Positions 34,201 through 47,125 are shown, counted from the first letter of the stretch. The stretch is 64,000 bases of DNA from Amaranthus tricolor (GCF_026212465.1 NC_080050.1:4436144-4500143); one strand, 5' to 3'. Notes: a model not told the origin generated them from the sequence alone. Numbers and translations: made by a program.

Positions 34201-37062
34201 TTTGCTAATATCAACAAATAAATATTTCTCTTCTTGCCAAGATCTACCCAAGCTCCCCATATTAAATGCTTTTAAAAGCCCCATTCTTAGCTTGAATTGT
34301 GTAGACACATTCATGAAGGGTGTGATCTATACTTTCATCTTCAGACACGAAGAGTGCAGGAAGAATTGTAAACAATTTGCCATTTAGCTAATTTATCTAC
34401 TGTTGAAAGCCGTCTTTGCAATGAGCCAAAAGCAGATTGCTACTGCACACTAAACACATCCAAGGAACTTTCTCCCATTGGAGGTTGCGAATTAAGCTGC
34501 GAAGCTAGGGTTTACCCTCCATTGGGACTTCCTCTCACTAGAATCTCACCGTTTTTTTTAATATTACTTCTCTTAACTTAAAAAATACATTATTATCATA
34601 CACAATACAGAGTTTCTCTGGTCGATGTTATAAGAAATGTATATTCAACCATTATTTTCTAATAGATACTTCATAAACCGAAACATAGTGCCATGTTCCA
34701 TATAATTCTTACCAACACCTAGAAGCAATACAATTCTTACCAATCTAGTCAAATACAATTAAACTTAGGAATCATTCTACCCTCGACTAGATAACACCAC
34801 CTAGAAGCAACTACAATCCTAAATCAATTTTTAAAACTTTTGCCATTTGTTTTCAAATTAGCATTAGATGTTTCTGGGTTTCTAAATACTTATTCATCAA
34901 AATTCATAATCCCCAGGTTCAAGTCCATCAACAGAATATAAACGCCTTGTATTCATGAAACCTCATCCCAAATGACTCTTCCTCTTATCCAACCTATAAT
35001 ACTGAACAACAGTGTCAGCTTAACATGTTTTTGCAAGACAACTTAAATTTTTGGCAATAATGTTGAATTGTGAACATAAATCAGGATTTCAAAAAATTGA
35101 CCATACTAGGGCAGCTCATGATATCAACAGAACAGTATCAAACACGTAGGATAACTTGTTTTTGTGAACATAGCGTCTATTATCAGTTTATCACTAACCT
35201 CCCATCTGGATTATTTGGGGAAGTGAGAAATATGCATTTTGGTTTCTCTAATTCAACAACCCGTGCAATTTCTTCTACATTCAGGCTAAAATCAGGATGC
35301 CTCAGAACTGCAGAGAAAAAGTGAAATTCAAAATCTTTAGAACTTTCATTTTTGCACAATAACTCCCATGAAATTCAGAAGAAAAAAGAGATTGCATAAA
35401 CACTAAAAATACATCCAAACTTGTATCAAGATTATTTTTTGTCCTACCCTTAAGGACAGCAGCTCCATTTACATTTGCATCAAACTCATACATTGCAAAT
35501 GTTGGTGGGCAGTCAACTATTTTGTCACCAGGTTCCAGCACACAACTGAACTACAATATCATTTAGAACAAATGGTACGACAAACAGAAGCTGCTAGAAA
35601 ATTGCTGACAATTAAAATGGTTATGATCTCTAACCGCATGATAAGATCAATTAACTCATCAGCACCACATCCTACAAGAATATAATCAGCCTCAAGGCCC
35701 GAGTCTTCTGCAAGGGCAGCACGCAACCTCCGACTTTCAGGATCAGGATAGATGTAAGGAAACTGCAAGGTCCCTAGTGCTTCAAACACCTAGAGAGTGA
35801 TCAAAAATTGTCATTAAGGAATACATATTTGTTATAAGACAGGAAAAACAATAGATTAAGCAAATGCAACAGCCATCATATCAGCACGATTAATATTTGT
35901 TTAACTTGCCTCTGGCGGTGGACCATAAGGGTTCTCATTTGCATCCAATTTAATAATATCCTCAGGCTTCCTACCAAGGCGAGTTGATAATACCTATCAA
36001 AAAGCAGGAAGAATTTAAAGGCAGTAAGTTCTAAAGACAAAAATACAAACTTCCAATTAAGTCAAAACACTAGTATATATCACAAGCATAGAACAAAAAG
36101 AACTTCTAATCATGGTCACGATGATGCGCTAGCTAAGAGTTTTTCTTGCTTGATTGCCAAATATCTGCATGAACCACAAGATATCGCGTAAATTAGCCTA
36201 TAATGTTGGCTTTTTTACACCTTTACAATGCAAGTAGTATCAGTTCAATAGATTTCAAAACATGCACAACTCGACAACATGATACATTGTGGCTTTGTTT
36301 TGACACCATGGTCCCAAGTCTCATGTTTGTTTTATTATATAATGAATCCCAATTTTTGGTTGGAAATGAAGTGTTAAGTATCCATACTCATCGTGCTTCA
36401 AGAGGAATTATACAAGTTACTTCCCAATGATTCTAAACCACATAACTTTCAATCAACAATTCCATAGACTCAACCTATGTCCAACAAAATGAGTCATAAT
36501 TAGTTATTCAGCTCTAATTACACAATGGACTTCAAAATGATGAAACTAATCTTCTTAAACTCTTAACTTCAGCTCAATTCCGATTTGTACACTTCAATTC
36601 AGGTCATCCTATTAATTCACCATCACAGTCCACTAAATAAAAGTTCTAATAAGTTCATTGCAACAAATGGGAAGAATTGACCCACCCAAAAATTCACCCA
36701 TTACACATCCAAAAAGAGCAATTATTATATAAACCAAGAGATGATCAACATCAATAATTACTATGCCAAAGCCTAAATACCAAAAGCTTTGGGAAACCAA
36801 AAGATTATCAACAAATAAAATAGCAAAATAATTGCTTTACCTCAAAAGGCAAAATGGGTTGGTAAGGGGATAAGTTTCTGAGATGGGTTCTAATAAAAGA
36901 GTCCCCAGTGACTCTCTGTTGGCTTTTCACTTGTTCAACAGGCAGTGTAGAAGCCATAGCAAAAACCCTTTTGTGATTCACCTCAAATCCAAAACTGGGT
37001 TTACTAAGACTTGACTTAATCATGCAAACAGAAGAAGGGTTGCACAGATCAATCACACCCAT
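31293..37062 (-). CDS. HISN6: Histidinol-phosphate aminotransferase, plastidial
   Basis: Nine coding exons on the minus strand: 37062-36841, 35993-35910, 35789-35635, 35545-35448, 35307-35199, 33082-32925, 32469-32327, 32239-32099, 31421-31293; 1239 bp, 412 aa. It converts imidazole-acetol phosphate plus glutamate to histidinol phosphate (histidine synthesis), using PLP. Blocks seen: [50 protein letters not shown] (Asn219), ILDEAYIEF (Asp243, Tyr246), [17 protein letters not shown] (Schiff-base Lys273) and the C-terminal [14 protein letters not shown]. All key residues are present. The first 50 or so residues are Ser/Lys-rich with few acids, fitting a chloroplast transit peptide. I start at 37062 because MGVI matches the known plant start and a likely acceptor (gcag) lies 6 bases upstream. 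The second coding intron uses a GC donor. Confidence 0.93.
33285..34540 (-). mobile_element. 5'-truncated LINE fragment in HISN6 intron 5
   Basis: Read on the minus strand, about 34480-34050 encodes, with frameshifts, the zf-RVT end of a LINE ORF2: [37 protein letters not shown]. The following 33970-33290 is its GC-richer 3' part. It lies in the same orientation as the host gene, within the 2.1-kb intron 33083-35198. The LINE differs from the one at 3048-11997. No clear poly(A) or target duplication is seen. The overlapping Cys/Leu-rich open frames at 33559-33968 are probably 3' UTR and not genes. Confidence 0.7.
35908..35909 (-). other. GC splice donor (GC-AG intron) in HISN6
   Basis: At the end of the exon encoding GPPPE, the minus strand reads ccagag|gcaagt. 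The exon must end after GAG to join the next exon (VFEALG). No GT in register is available, and reading on meets a stop within three codons. AG|GCAAGT is the usual strong context for GC donors. Confidence 0.85.
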
Positions 37063-37068
37063 TAAAAC

Positions 37069-37232
37069 CTGCATGATTTTTTTTCTCAATTAGGATTTTA
37101 GATATATGATGATTATAAGGAAAAAAAAAAATCACAGATAATTAAAATTAAATAGAAATAAAGAAGGGTTGGAATTAGCTGATGCCTGATATGATTAATG
37201 TTAAGATTGAGGAAGAGAGAATCAGAGTATAC
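37069..37232 (-). promoter_or_regulatory. Likely 5'-leader intron and leader exon of HISN6
   Basis: On the minus strand a good donor (cttcag|gtatac, 37232) precedes a pyrimidine-rich stretch and the acceptor atgcag (37069) just before the chosen ATG at 37062. The leader exon would lie at about 37233-37290. If so, the ATG inside the acceptor (atgcag) is removed by splicing, which supports the MGVI start. Confidence 0.55.
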
Positions 37233-37290
37233 CTGAAGAAGTGAAAAGTTTGTATGAAGGAAAACCCTAATACCTGGAATTCAGCACAGT

Positions 37291-38197
37291 TAAGAATAGA
37301 TGCCAATGCCACCAAGCTAGTTATTCTTCAACACTATTAGAGCCATCGATTCCTTTTGTCCAAAGTCCAAATCGATTAGAAATTAGTGTGGGGTGTTATA
37401 ATTTGAAATTATTAACTTAATGAATAAAATAGTGTGACATGAAATGAAAGAATAGTAATTTTTAATTTTTTTTTAAAAAAGAATAGTAAAAATTGAATCA
37501 AATACAATCTTGGTTAATTATTTGAGTTATACGTCATCAAATTTATAAGGCGGAATATTTTGATATGTATACTCATTACCAGACATCTACACTTGAACCG
37601 GTTTGTCGGATGAGTTTCGTGTCAAATTATTTTTAATCAGGTCAATTTTGAGTCAAATTGGTTTGTGGTGGGTCGTGTTGTGTCGGGTTTAGGACGAGTC
37701 AAGAACTTTAAATATTTTTCTTATCATTATATTTCTAAAATATAGTAGTATATATAATAATTTAATTTTGTTTTCTTAGAAAATATTTTTGTATTAAAAA
37801 GGATAAATATACCGACTTTAAACTATAATAAAGATATGTTGAATCAAATCAAAATTTATAAAAATTGACTATAAAGGTAGTGGGTACCGGTTAAAAATGA
37901 TGCCATGGGACTGAAACTGTTGAAATTAAACTGAAAACAGGTCAAAACGATTGATTTAGGTTTCGATCGAGATTGCTCTAGTTTTTTTCAAGTCTAGCCA
38001 TTTTTAGGTCGCATGTCAAAATTTCTGAGATATGACCTACTAATTTCCGATTAGATTTTGAGTTAATTTTGGATTAAGTCAAAATTTGACAAGTCTTCCC
38101 CCACCCTACTAGTTATAGTTGAACAGTGAACAATTATTTATTTAAGTTAACACCTAATTAATTAATTAATTAATATTATTTAATTAATTATTTGATA
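37291..38197. other. Intergenic DNA with a decayed repeat
   Basis: Likely promoter of HISN6 at the left. 37590-38110 has many words such as gtgtcgggttt, gggtcgtgttg and ccggttaaaaatgatg, similar in style to the short relic at 28920-29070. No gene and no clear ends. Confidence 0.4.
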
Positions 38198-38213
38198 AAT
38201 AATAATAATATTG

Positions 38214-38310
<97 letters not shown>

Positions 38311-38363
38311 CTATTTATTAGAAATAATAATTAATAACACCTATAATAATAATAATAGTAATG

Positions 38364-38402
<39 letters not shown>

Positions 38403-38418
38403 GGAGTAATAATAATGA
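38198..38418. repeat. (AAT)n/(ATT)n microsatellite forming an inverted repeat
   Basis: Tracts of AAT (38200-38283) run into tracts of ATT (38283-38312) and again into AAT (38340-38405). Opposite tracts are complementary and could fold back. It may include the (AAT)n tail of an older LINE. Confidence 0.85.
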
Positions 38419-38419
38419 T

Positions 38420-38705
38420 ATTGAATTTCGGGCTGCTGAGGGTTGTGTTTTCAATGCATTGAATGTCTTAGTATTCCTTTTTGTAATAGAATTATGTGTA
38501 GGATTGCTAACAATATGTAAAAGCTAGACGATAGCTATACCTTTTGAGGAGTCGTCTCCCTCCTAATGTATGACAAGGGGCTATGTGTGATGGAAAGTTA
38601 GAAATGAAGTCGTCTCCTCCTAGCATCTGTAATCTATGTTATTATATATGGAAAGTTAAAAATGAAGTTGTCTGGAAACTCCTTATGAGTACCGTGTGGT
38701 GGTAG
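38420..38705 (+). mobile_element. LINE ORF2 relic, upstream part
   Basis: Broken frames give word groups like those at the end of LINE ORF2 (WKVRNEVV, and a repeat of the same unit: atggaaagttagaaatgaag at about 38589 and atggaaagttaaaaatgaag at about 38649, compared with IWRSRNDAVW in the first LINE). The following part of this LINE resumes at about 39364. The inner duplication of about 60 bp is odd. Confidence 0.5.
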
Positions 38706-39363
38706 AAGTGTCAAATTATCTATATGTGATGGTAGTAACTCAATAACTCAAAAGAAGGCACATCATATTGAGAGCAACATTAACGGTGCAATAAAAGACA
38801 TTTAAATATATAATTAATTGCTAATTTATGGGTGAGTTAATATTTCACTTAATGGTGTATTTAAGAGGCAATTAAACTAGGAATAACTGTCAGCTTTAAT
38901 ATGGTTTTATTGTCATGCATTATTATAGAGTTTATTGTTATGTTAAATGTTAGGTGTTAATGTACTATTGATGGTGAGTTAAGTAAGGATTTTAGAATGA
39001 TGTATGAGTCTCTATATAAGGGTACATCGTTCTTAGAATCAAATCACCACAACACACATAAACACATTGTTGAGAGGACTATTACTTTGTAAGGGGCTAG
39101 GGTAAACACCAAAAAAGCGTTTCTTCTATATATTAGTATTGTAAGATCTCCTTTGTGATATATATGACTTGAGAGGTTGTTCTCAAGTATAAGAGTTTAG
39201 TCATTGATGTATAGTTGAATCCATTAATGAAAGTAAACATTTGTTGAGAGGGAGGTATCTAGGATACCTCATTAAACTTATTGTGTTGTTTCTTTTGTTG
39301 CATTTTGTTTTTTCATCATTTTCTACATTTGTTCTTTTGCCATTGTTGGGGTCCAAACACCCC
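38706..39363 (+). mobile_element. Candidate solo LTR or other insertion splitting the LINE relic
   Basis: Between the two LINE pieces lies about 650 bp without coding look, beginning tgtcaaatt and ending tccaaaca (TG...CA). It holds a TATA-like word (ctatataaggg, about 39013) and a T-rich 3' third, as in LTRs. No matching 5-bp duplication is evident, so both the ends and the LTR assignment are tentative. Confidence 0.35.
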
Positions 39364-39673
39364 CTCTTTCACCGTGGACAAAGCTTTGGATCATGTCCAA
39401 AATGAGATAAGGATTAGATTTTCCTTTTTATATTTTGTTAAATCTGAAACCAACTCTTGGTTTAGAGATCTTATCTTGTGATGTATTTTTTTGCTGAGCT
39501 TTATTTATTGTATGCACTTGAAGAGTGAGCCGATACAACCCTTCCTAAAAGATGGGTACCTTCTTCATACTAATGCAAAATTACATTATGTCGATATGCC
39601 TAACTATGATGTATTTTGTCTTTGTATTGGTGCAATGGAACTTCATCCTTAAAAAAAATAAAAATAAAAATAA

Positions 39674-39714
<41 letters not shown>
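39364..39714 (+). mobile_element. LINE 3' end (second copy) with A-rich/(AAT)n tail
   Basis: DKALDHVQNEIRIRFSF and NSWFRDLIL resemble the last residues of plant LINE ORF2, ending in tga at 39480-39482. The 3' UTR then shares caacccttcctaaaagatgg and catactaatgcaa with the LINE at 11707-11950. It ends in A-rich DNA passing into (AAT)n (39651-39714), like the first copy. Confidence 0.75.
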
Positions 39715-40899
39715 GTAATCATGATCTCATTTGATCTGGTATAGTCTGATATAGTTTGAAATTTTCTAACCTGATCTAAAAAATTTTAATCTGATTTAAT
39801 CTGGTGTAATTTGATCTGATCTGATTTTAATAAAAATAAGTAATAAGTTTAAAAAATAGTTGGAAGAAAATATGTTGTTTAGTCAATGGTTATCCTCATT
39901 CTTCACTAGCCAGCAATAGTATGATAGTATTTCTTCATCATCTTGAAACTTATAGTATTAATAGTATTTTTTTAAACGCAAATTCTTCTATAAAATAGTC
40001 TCATTGTGAGATGCATCGTATACATAGGTTGTATAAATCAAGTAATATAAATTATTAGCATATAAAATTTTTATTTTGAGGTCGCTTCAGTTTCTCATAG
40101 GATTCTTTTTAAAAAAATAGAAGAATATTGTTTTTGAGTAGAAAAATATTAAGATTTTTATTTTATGGTATATCCCCTAATAAATGTATATGAAATTATG
40201 AAGTTTTATGGTTATGAATTAAATTTTTCCTCACAAAAATTAAAACATTAGACACATATTTGAAATTATATAAAAAATAGGACCCCGTAACTTCTCATCC
40301 TAAATTTTCTATCACTTATATTTGTTAGCACTTTACAAGAAAATTTGACTTAATGAGACATATTATAAAAGTATCTCACATATTAAGATAATACTCCGAA
40401 GTCCAAACCTCTAAAATTTCTTAGTATCTAAATATTAATAATTTAAGTTTATTCAAATCTTTAACAAAGGAATAACATTTGAAAAAAAAAATAATGCTCA
40501 CTCCTATTCTTTCTATTAGTCCCATTTTTAAATAGGGTTAAGTTACCCTAGTAGTCTCATTCTATTTAAATTGTATATATTTTACCTTATATTCTTACTC
40601 ACATTACCTTATTATAATTAATCTCATGAAGAATCATTAACAATTTACTTATTACACCTTTTCTCATTTCTAAGTTGTCCCGTTTGAACCACCTAAAATT
40701 TGGTAAAACGTCAAAAGGGACTAATTAGAAGAATAAGACGGAGTCTAAGAGAGAGGCAAAGTCAAAACTTTTAGTGAAAGGAATTATTTTTTGGTTGAAT
40801 ACTTTTTGGTTGAACTTTAAGTTCGTGGTCCGCTCCTTATTTAAGTTTAGATTTGATTATCAAGTTGAATACTTTTACGCTTTATAAATAAGAATAAAT
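39715..40899. other. AT-rich intergenic DNA, no gene seen
   Basis: 39720-39840 has a short tandem of tctgat/ctgatat words. A Stowaway-like word is seen at about 40500-40740 (actcctattctttctattagtccc ... gggactaattagaagaataa, with the outer parts inverted), probably a decayed MITE. Nothing else. Confidence 0.4.
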
Positions 40900-41040
40900 T
40901 GCAAATTATAACCTTAAATAAGGCTTTTGCGAATTATAACGTTAATTTTTTTTTTGTGAATTATAGATACTAGAGTATCAAAGTCTACAATATTCGAGCC
41001 AAGTCACCAGAATCCAGCTAATTAATCTTCTAATGACATA
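40900..41040. mobile_element. Half-copy of the ttgcgaattaca MITE family
   Basis: aagaataaattgcaaattataacc ... cttttgcgaattataacg ... gtatcaaagtctacaat follows the same order of words as the reverse complement of the right arm of the complete element at 48811-49092. Only one arm is present. Confidence 0.75.
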
Positions 41041-42090
41041 GACCATCCCTAATTGCCTTTTAACTTTCTAATTTCTTAATTTTATATATATAAAAAAAAA
41101 ACCTCACACCCCATCCTCCCACCACCCTTTACACCATCTAATCCTATACCCCTCCACCACCACCCTTAAACCCCCCCCCCCCCCCCCCCCTCCACTCCAA
41201 ATCCCTAATTTCTCCATCTCTAAAATCAAATTTAGTAAATTAAAAACCCTGAAACCCTAACTTGTGATTTTTCTATCAATTATTAAAATACTTCTTACAA
41301 TGTATTTACTTAATTAATCTAGTTTCCTAGTTTAGATCATGGATTGACTAAGGTTTAGTTTGGGTCAATTGAGTTTAGATCATGATGTTTACAATGGTAT
41401 ATTAATCAAATTATGGTCACATTTGACTATTTATGTTTTTGAAGTGATTCAATGGACATTTTAATAAAAAATATTTTAATTTTGATTAAACAAATAATTA
41501 TGAAAATAACATATTATAAATATGTTTTAAGAAGAATAGAATAACATCAAATATGACTATATTCTTATTTGTTATGTGTAAATTCCTGAAATAAATTAGA
41601 GATAAATAGTGTAACTATTAAAATGTACTTTAATTTTATCTTAATCAAAGTGAGTCATTTCAAATTTTCAAGTCTTTAAGTTTAATTTAAACCGAATCAT
41701 AAATACTACTAAAAAAGTTATGAAACATCAAATTGTCATATTATAAGAAACTATGACAAATAGCTAAAATACATTGGTTGAAATTTTTGTATGGCTACAT
41801 GTCATACTAAAAGCTTAAAAATTTTCAAGTATCATAATTAAAGAGAGTACCAAATAAATTTTATTTATTGGCTAAATAAAAATGACGTAGCATTTGATGT
41901 TGACCAATATCTTTATCATTAAAGTATTTTTAATTAGCATTTATTTAGAGTTAAATTTAGTAAATTAAAGAATATATAATATAATATACTGTATAAATAT
42001 ATTGTTGATAATTTCTATAATACATATATCTTTCAAAATTGTATGTTTCCACTGTATAATATCTTTGACTTTATTTTTTAAAAATTATAT

Positions 42091-42093
<3 letters not shown>
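41041..42093. other. AT-rich upstream region of the NIPA gene
   Basis: No coding sequence seen. It includes a run of 20 C at 41171-41190 in a C-rich stretch (41110-41200). The rest is AT-rich with no clear repeat ends. Confidence 0.45.
41171..41190. repeat. Poly(C) tract
   Basis: Twenty consecutive C bases on the plus strand. A shorter run of 15 lies at 31492-31506 in the 3' part of HISN6. Length may be unreliable in the assembly. Confidence 0.9.

Positions 42094-42184
<91 letters not shown>
42094..42184. repeat. (AT)n microsatellite upstream of the NIPA gene
   Basis: About 90 bp of TA repeat, ending roughly 670 bp before the start codon. Tyr-Ile frames over it are artefacts. Confidence 0.95.
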
Positions 42185-42186
<2 letters not shown>

Positions 42187-42403
42187 AAGTGACACCTTGA
42201 TCCCCCATCCCCAACGGATGACAGACAGTAGAACTAAGGAAAACCGGAAACACAGAGAAATCAGAAAACCCTTTAACCCTCCCTTCATCTTCTCTTTCCT
42301 CTCTGTCACATTTCTGCAATTCTGCCCTATATGTCGGTGCCTTTCACTTAGATCTCCAGAAATAAAGCTTAATCTTATTGTCTCATAATCTTTACATTCT
42401 TAC

Positions 42404-42790
42404 CTGCTCAAGATCCCACCTTTTTTTGTTTTACCCTCATATGTTAGCGTGATTTCAACTTTCTGACATTGTCGATTCACTTTTGCTAAAAGATTAGGGA
42501 TATTATTACTGGGTTTGTTCAGAATTTGAAGAACAAATTTCCCATCTTTTGAAGTTGGGTTTTTAGGGCTTATGTGGGTCAAATGTTCGAGTATTTGCTC
42601 ATACTATAAAAACTGCTTAAGATTACACCTTTTTTTTTTGTTTTGCCCTCAAATGTTAATATTGATAGGAAAAAATTAGTGGGTTTGTTTGGAATTTGAA
42701 GAAAAAAAAACCATTGTTGGAAGTTGGGTTTTTGGTTTTTATGTGGGTTGAAACTTGAAAGTTTCAGTATTTGCATCATACTAATTACAT
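42404..42790 (+). repeat. Imperfect tandem duplication in the 5' leader of the NIPA gene
   Basis: Two units about 209 bp apart share, in order, ctgctcaagat / ctgcttaagat, ttttgttttaccctcatatg / ttttgttttgccctcaaatg, gggtttgttcagaatttgaa / gggtttgtttggaatttgaa, gaagttgggtttttagg / gaagttgggtttttgg, tatgtgggt, and agtatttgctcatacta / agtatttgcatcatacta. The duplication lies directly before the start codon, in the likely leader or leader intron. Confidence 0.8.
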
Positions 42791-42853
42791 TTTGCAGAGG
42801 AGTTTGAGAAAGAAGAAATAATTAATTAAAGATTATTGTAAAAATATTAAGCT

Positions 42854-45800
42854 ATGCAAGATTCAGGGGAAACTTCTGGAACTTACAATGGAATGTCTTC
42901 TGATAATATTAAAGGTTTAGTTTTAGCTTTATCTTCAAGTTTTTTCATTGGGGCAAGTTTTATTGTCAAGAAAAAAGGTTTGAAGAAAGCTGGAACTACT
43001 GGTCTAAGAGCAGGTTTTAATCAAAACTTTCCTTTAATCCTTAATTTTGAATTTTTTTTTTCTGATGTTGTATCTTCTTGGGTATTTAATTTGTGATTAG
43101 GGTTTTAATGAATTGGGAATCAAAATCAAATAGGCCTTCTTTATGTTTCTGTGGCATGAATTTGGTACTGGGTTGTTGAAATGTTAGTAATGAGCAGCAC
43201 TTTGTTGAAGGATAATGGTATTTCCTTTGTATGGAAAATGCCATATTATGTGGGAATTTCGAAACTAGGTAAAAATTGCATTTATTTCCCATAAAAAAAT
43301 ACATCACTGATTTGATGTTCTGCAAGTAGAATATTTGTTTGATGAATTCTGGTATTGGGCAAGAGTTAATACATATCAGTCAAGGATTCAAGAGAACCTA
43401 CAATGTTTTTATTGCAGGAAATGTGACTTTCTTTAGCGACTATATGTACATTATTCCCAATTGCTAAGTTCTCATTACGGTAAACTTGGATGGAATATAT
43501 TGTTGGAATTTTGGTGCTTAGATCGACCGATGTAATTGTAAGTTGGTCATTGTGTGAGGTTGCATTGTGTATCATAAAGGATTTAAAATCTATCAAATTG
43601 ATTTTAGCGTCTTAAAAGGTGTAAAAATACTGCATTTTAGGCTAGGTCATGCGATGTCTAATAAGTTTTGATGTATTACTTTACGGAAACCACATCACCA
43701 CAATCGTGACCAAAAGCGCATTTTTTCTCTGATTATGTCTCACTTGATTAAATGAGCTACCTTGGAATTCAAATTTATCAATGATAGGTCAAGTTGTTTA
43801 TTGGTCTTAGTTCTTTATGACTTTCGATATCATGTGGCATGGAAAGATCTTTTCTTAGAGGAACTCGATATCGGATTTTATATTATTCTCTTTAAATTTT
43901 TCTTAAAATAAGTTACCTTTTGTTACTGGCCTGGCACTCTGGCTTATATTCACATTATGCATTCACTACAAAGTTCAAAGGAAGTCATTTTAGTAAAACA
44001 AAGAGGATTTGGTAATGTTTGAAGGATTCTCGTAATTGTTGGCTTGCCCTTTTGGCATTAAACTTGTTAGTTTATGTTTGATCAACATAAATTCTTGTCC
44101 TCTTGATGGATGGACCACCTGTTTTCTAAATGTGCAAGTACCGCCTAAAGATAACTAAACATGAAATGATTTATGTTGCTTGACCCTAAGAATGATAGAA
44201 CCAACTATATTATCTCATTGGACATTATTTGCACACCCATTTGAATTTTTTGCCTGAAATATAAGATAATAAGATAGGTTATCGTATGTGAGGAGTTACT
44301 TTTGTTTGTGGTGAGGTGGTAGGTTCTCGGTGATACATTATCTTTCTGATGATAGACATGCTACATTTGTGATGATGATAGAAATGCTCTTCAAATAACT
44401 TCTAAATTTCTTTGATGCTTATGTTTCAGTTTTTTCCATTGACGCAAATATTTTGTTATATAAGGCTGTAACTGTTTCCTATATATTTTTACAGGTAGTG
44501 GAGGCTACTCCTACTTATATGAGCCACTTTGGTGGACTGGCATGATAACCAGTAAGTTCATTAACCCTCTGCTCTTTGTAATATGTTATATAAGTTCTAT
44601 TTAGTACTTATATATTAGTGTAGCTGTATTCACTTTTCATCATATTGCTCCCATTTCCACGGTATGGCTGCACAAAGTGTAGTCTACACTGTAATTTGGT
44701 TATTTGGTCAGGTTTAAAATTTAGTTATTTGATTAGAATTTTGGGCTTTTAGAAAGGATTATGATAGAAAGATGGGAGTAGTTGAAATGTGAATGCTTTG
44801 ATGGATATAAGAAAGGGTTTAGGAGTTGCAAATATTGAGGAAAAGATAAAAGAAAATCGTTTAGATGGTTTTGGCATGTCCAAAGACGGGGTATTAGCCA
44901 ACCGGCAAGGAAAATAGAAAATTAAAGGGACTCGAGAGGCTAAAAAAGAGGGAGAGGAAGATTGAAGATGACTTAGAGGACATTTGCGGAAAAAGATATA
45001 AGAAGATCTAGATTTACAAGTTGAGATGGTAGAAAATTGAAATGAATGGAGAAGATTTCATGTGGACGACCATTAGAACAAATATATATGTTCATGTTGT
45101 CGACTTCCAATCTTTTAAGATTAAGACTCTGTCATTGTTGTTATGGTCTAATTCATCTTTATAAAGGCTAAATGAGTTTTCGGTCCAGCTCGTTCCAAAC
45201 CAGAAAACCCCACTTTTAAAAATATAATTGTTATCATTTAGTAGTTACAATTAAAATAATATATTATAAATATTTGAACATGTTTACTGCTGTACTTGTT
45301 GGCAAATTAAATGCTTAATGTATGCCATAAGATTCATTGAAATATTATGTTAGAACATAGACATATTATTTGTACAATATGTTGGCAAATACCCCAATAT
45401 GTTGGCAAATTAAATAATATATGCTTAATTGTTTCCAAGATGCAAATTGAATGTTTGATGTAACTCATTTTATAAACCAATTATATGTAACCCAGGAAAA
45501 CCGAACCAAACCATACTGTTTTGGAATGGTCTGAACTTGCCTAGTCAATCAAACCAAACTGAATCGTGTGCAGTCATATTTTTCTCTTTACCTCCTTGTG
45601 AAGTAGTAAAGATATATACTACCCCTTTTATTTCCTTATTTGTAATGATTGAAATTTTTATATGCTTAATAGTGCACTTGAGAAACTAGCTTCTGAAAAA
45701 AGGATCTTTAGATTCTTTATGTTACATAGTGAGGGTGTTTGGTAAATGACTTTTGGGTTGACTTTTGGCTTTTAGCTTTTTAGTTGGTTAAATAGCCAAA

Positions 45801-46718
45801 AAATGTGTTTAATAAATGACTTTTCAGCTAGCTTTAAGCTGGCTTTTAAGCCAAAATGAAAAAGCTAACTTTCTTAGTGTTTTTCAATAGCTTTTGACTA
45901 GTTGGCTTACTCTTCTTTTTATAAATTAATAACAGTCAATACTTAATTTTACCAAATATTTCCTAAACGGTCGACTTATCCATCTAGCTTAAAAACCAAC
46001 AAAAACAATCGACACTTTCAGTTGGTCAATCAAGCCAACTAAAAAGCCAACGACGAACGGTCATTTGCCAAACAACCCAATGTCCAAATTACAAGATTTG
46101 CTAGTGTGTGAACAATTAAATAAACTAAGTGTACATTGTTGGTTGTTCTATGTTGAGAAGGCATGTAGAATTGTAGAGTATTTCTAACATTTAGGGAAAA
46201 CTAATACCCTAGGCTATGTCATGAAGTTGAATTTTTCACTAAGAACCTGCTGCATAGTGTAAAAATGCGGTACTATCATGATCGCGGTAACGCAACAATG
46301 ATAGGCTAACGACAGTGATGCGATTATTGTAACGCCTAAAAATATGTGAAATCATAAGTATCCCTTGATATGACCCAATACACTTTTTTATACCTTTACC
46401 ACTCGAGAAATGTCGTTTTGTTTGTTTTGAAATTTTTTAAAACGTGGCCGATGCGATGCGATACGACCTTGTTTTTACACTATGACGTATATATACAGTA
46501 CAATTTTATGCATATGTATTCTAAAATATTTGGCAATTGGCATATAAAGAAATAAACTTTCTCCTTTTATTTTCAAGTGTACAATTTTTGTTGGGCACGC
46601 AAAATAAAGAATTGTGAAAGATGATATATAAACATTAAAAAATCTGTGATTATAAGAGTGAGATTCATCTCCAAGTGGGTGAGTAGTATGAACATGGATA
46701 AGCTAGCAATTGAGCTAG

Positions 46719-46760
<42 letters not shown>

Positions 46761-46811
46761 CATATATATATACATACATATATATATACATACATATATA
46801 TATATACATAC

Positions 46812-46881
<70 letters not shown>

Positions 46882-47060
46882 GAAAACGATGCACCTATTT
46901 GAAATCTCTCAAGTGTACAATTTTTGTTGGGCACGCAAAATAAAGAATTGTGAAAGATGACATATAAACATTAAAAAATCTGTGATTATAAGAGTGAGAT
47001 TCATCTCCAAGTGGGTAAGTAGTATGAACATGGATAAGCTAGCAATTGAGCTAGAACATA

Positions 47061-47125
<65 letters not shown>

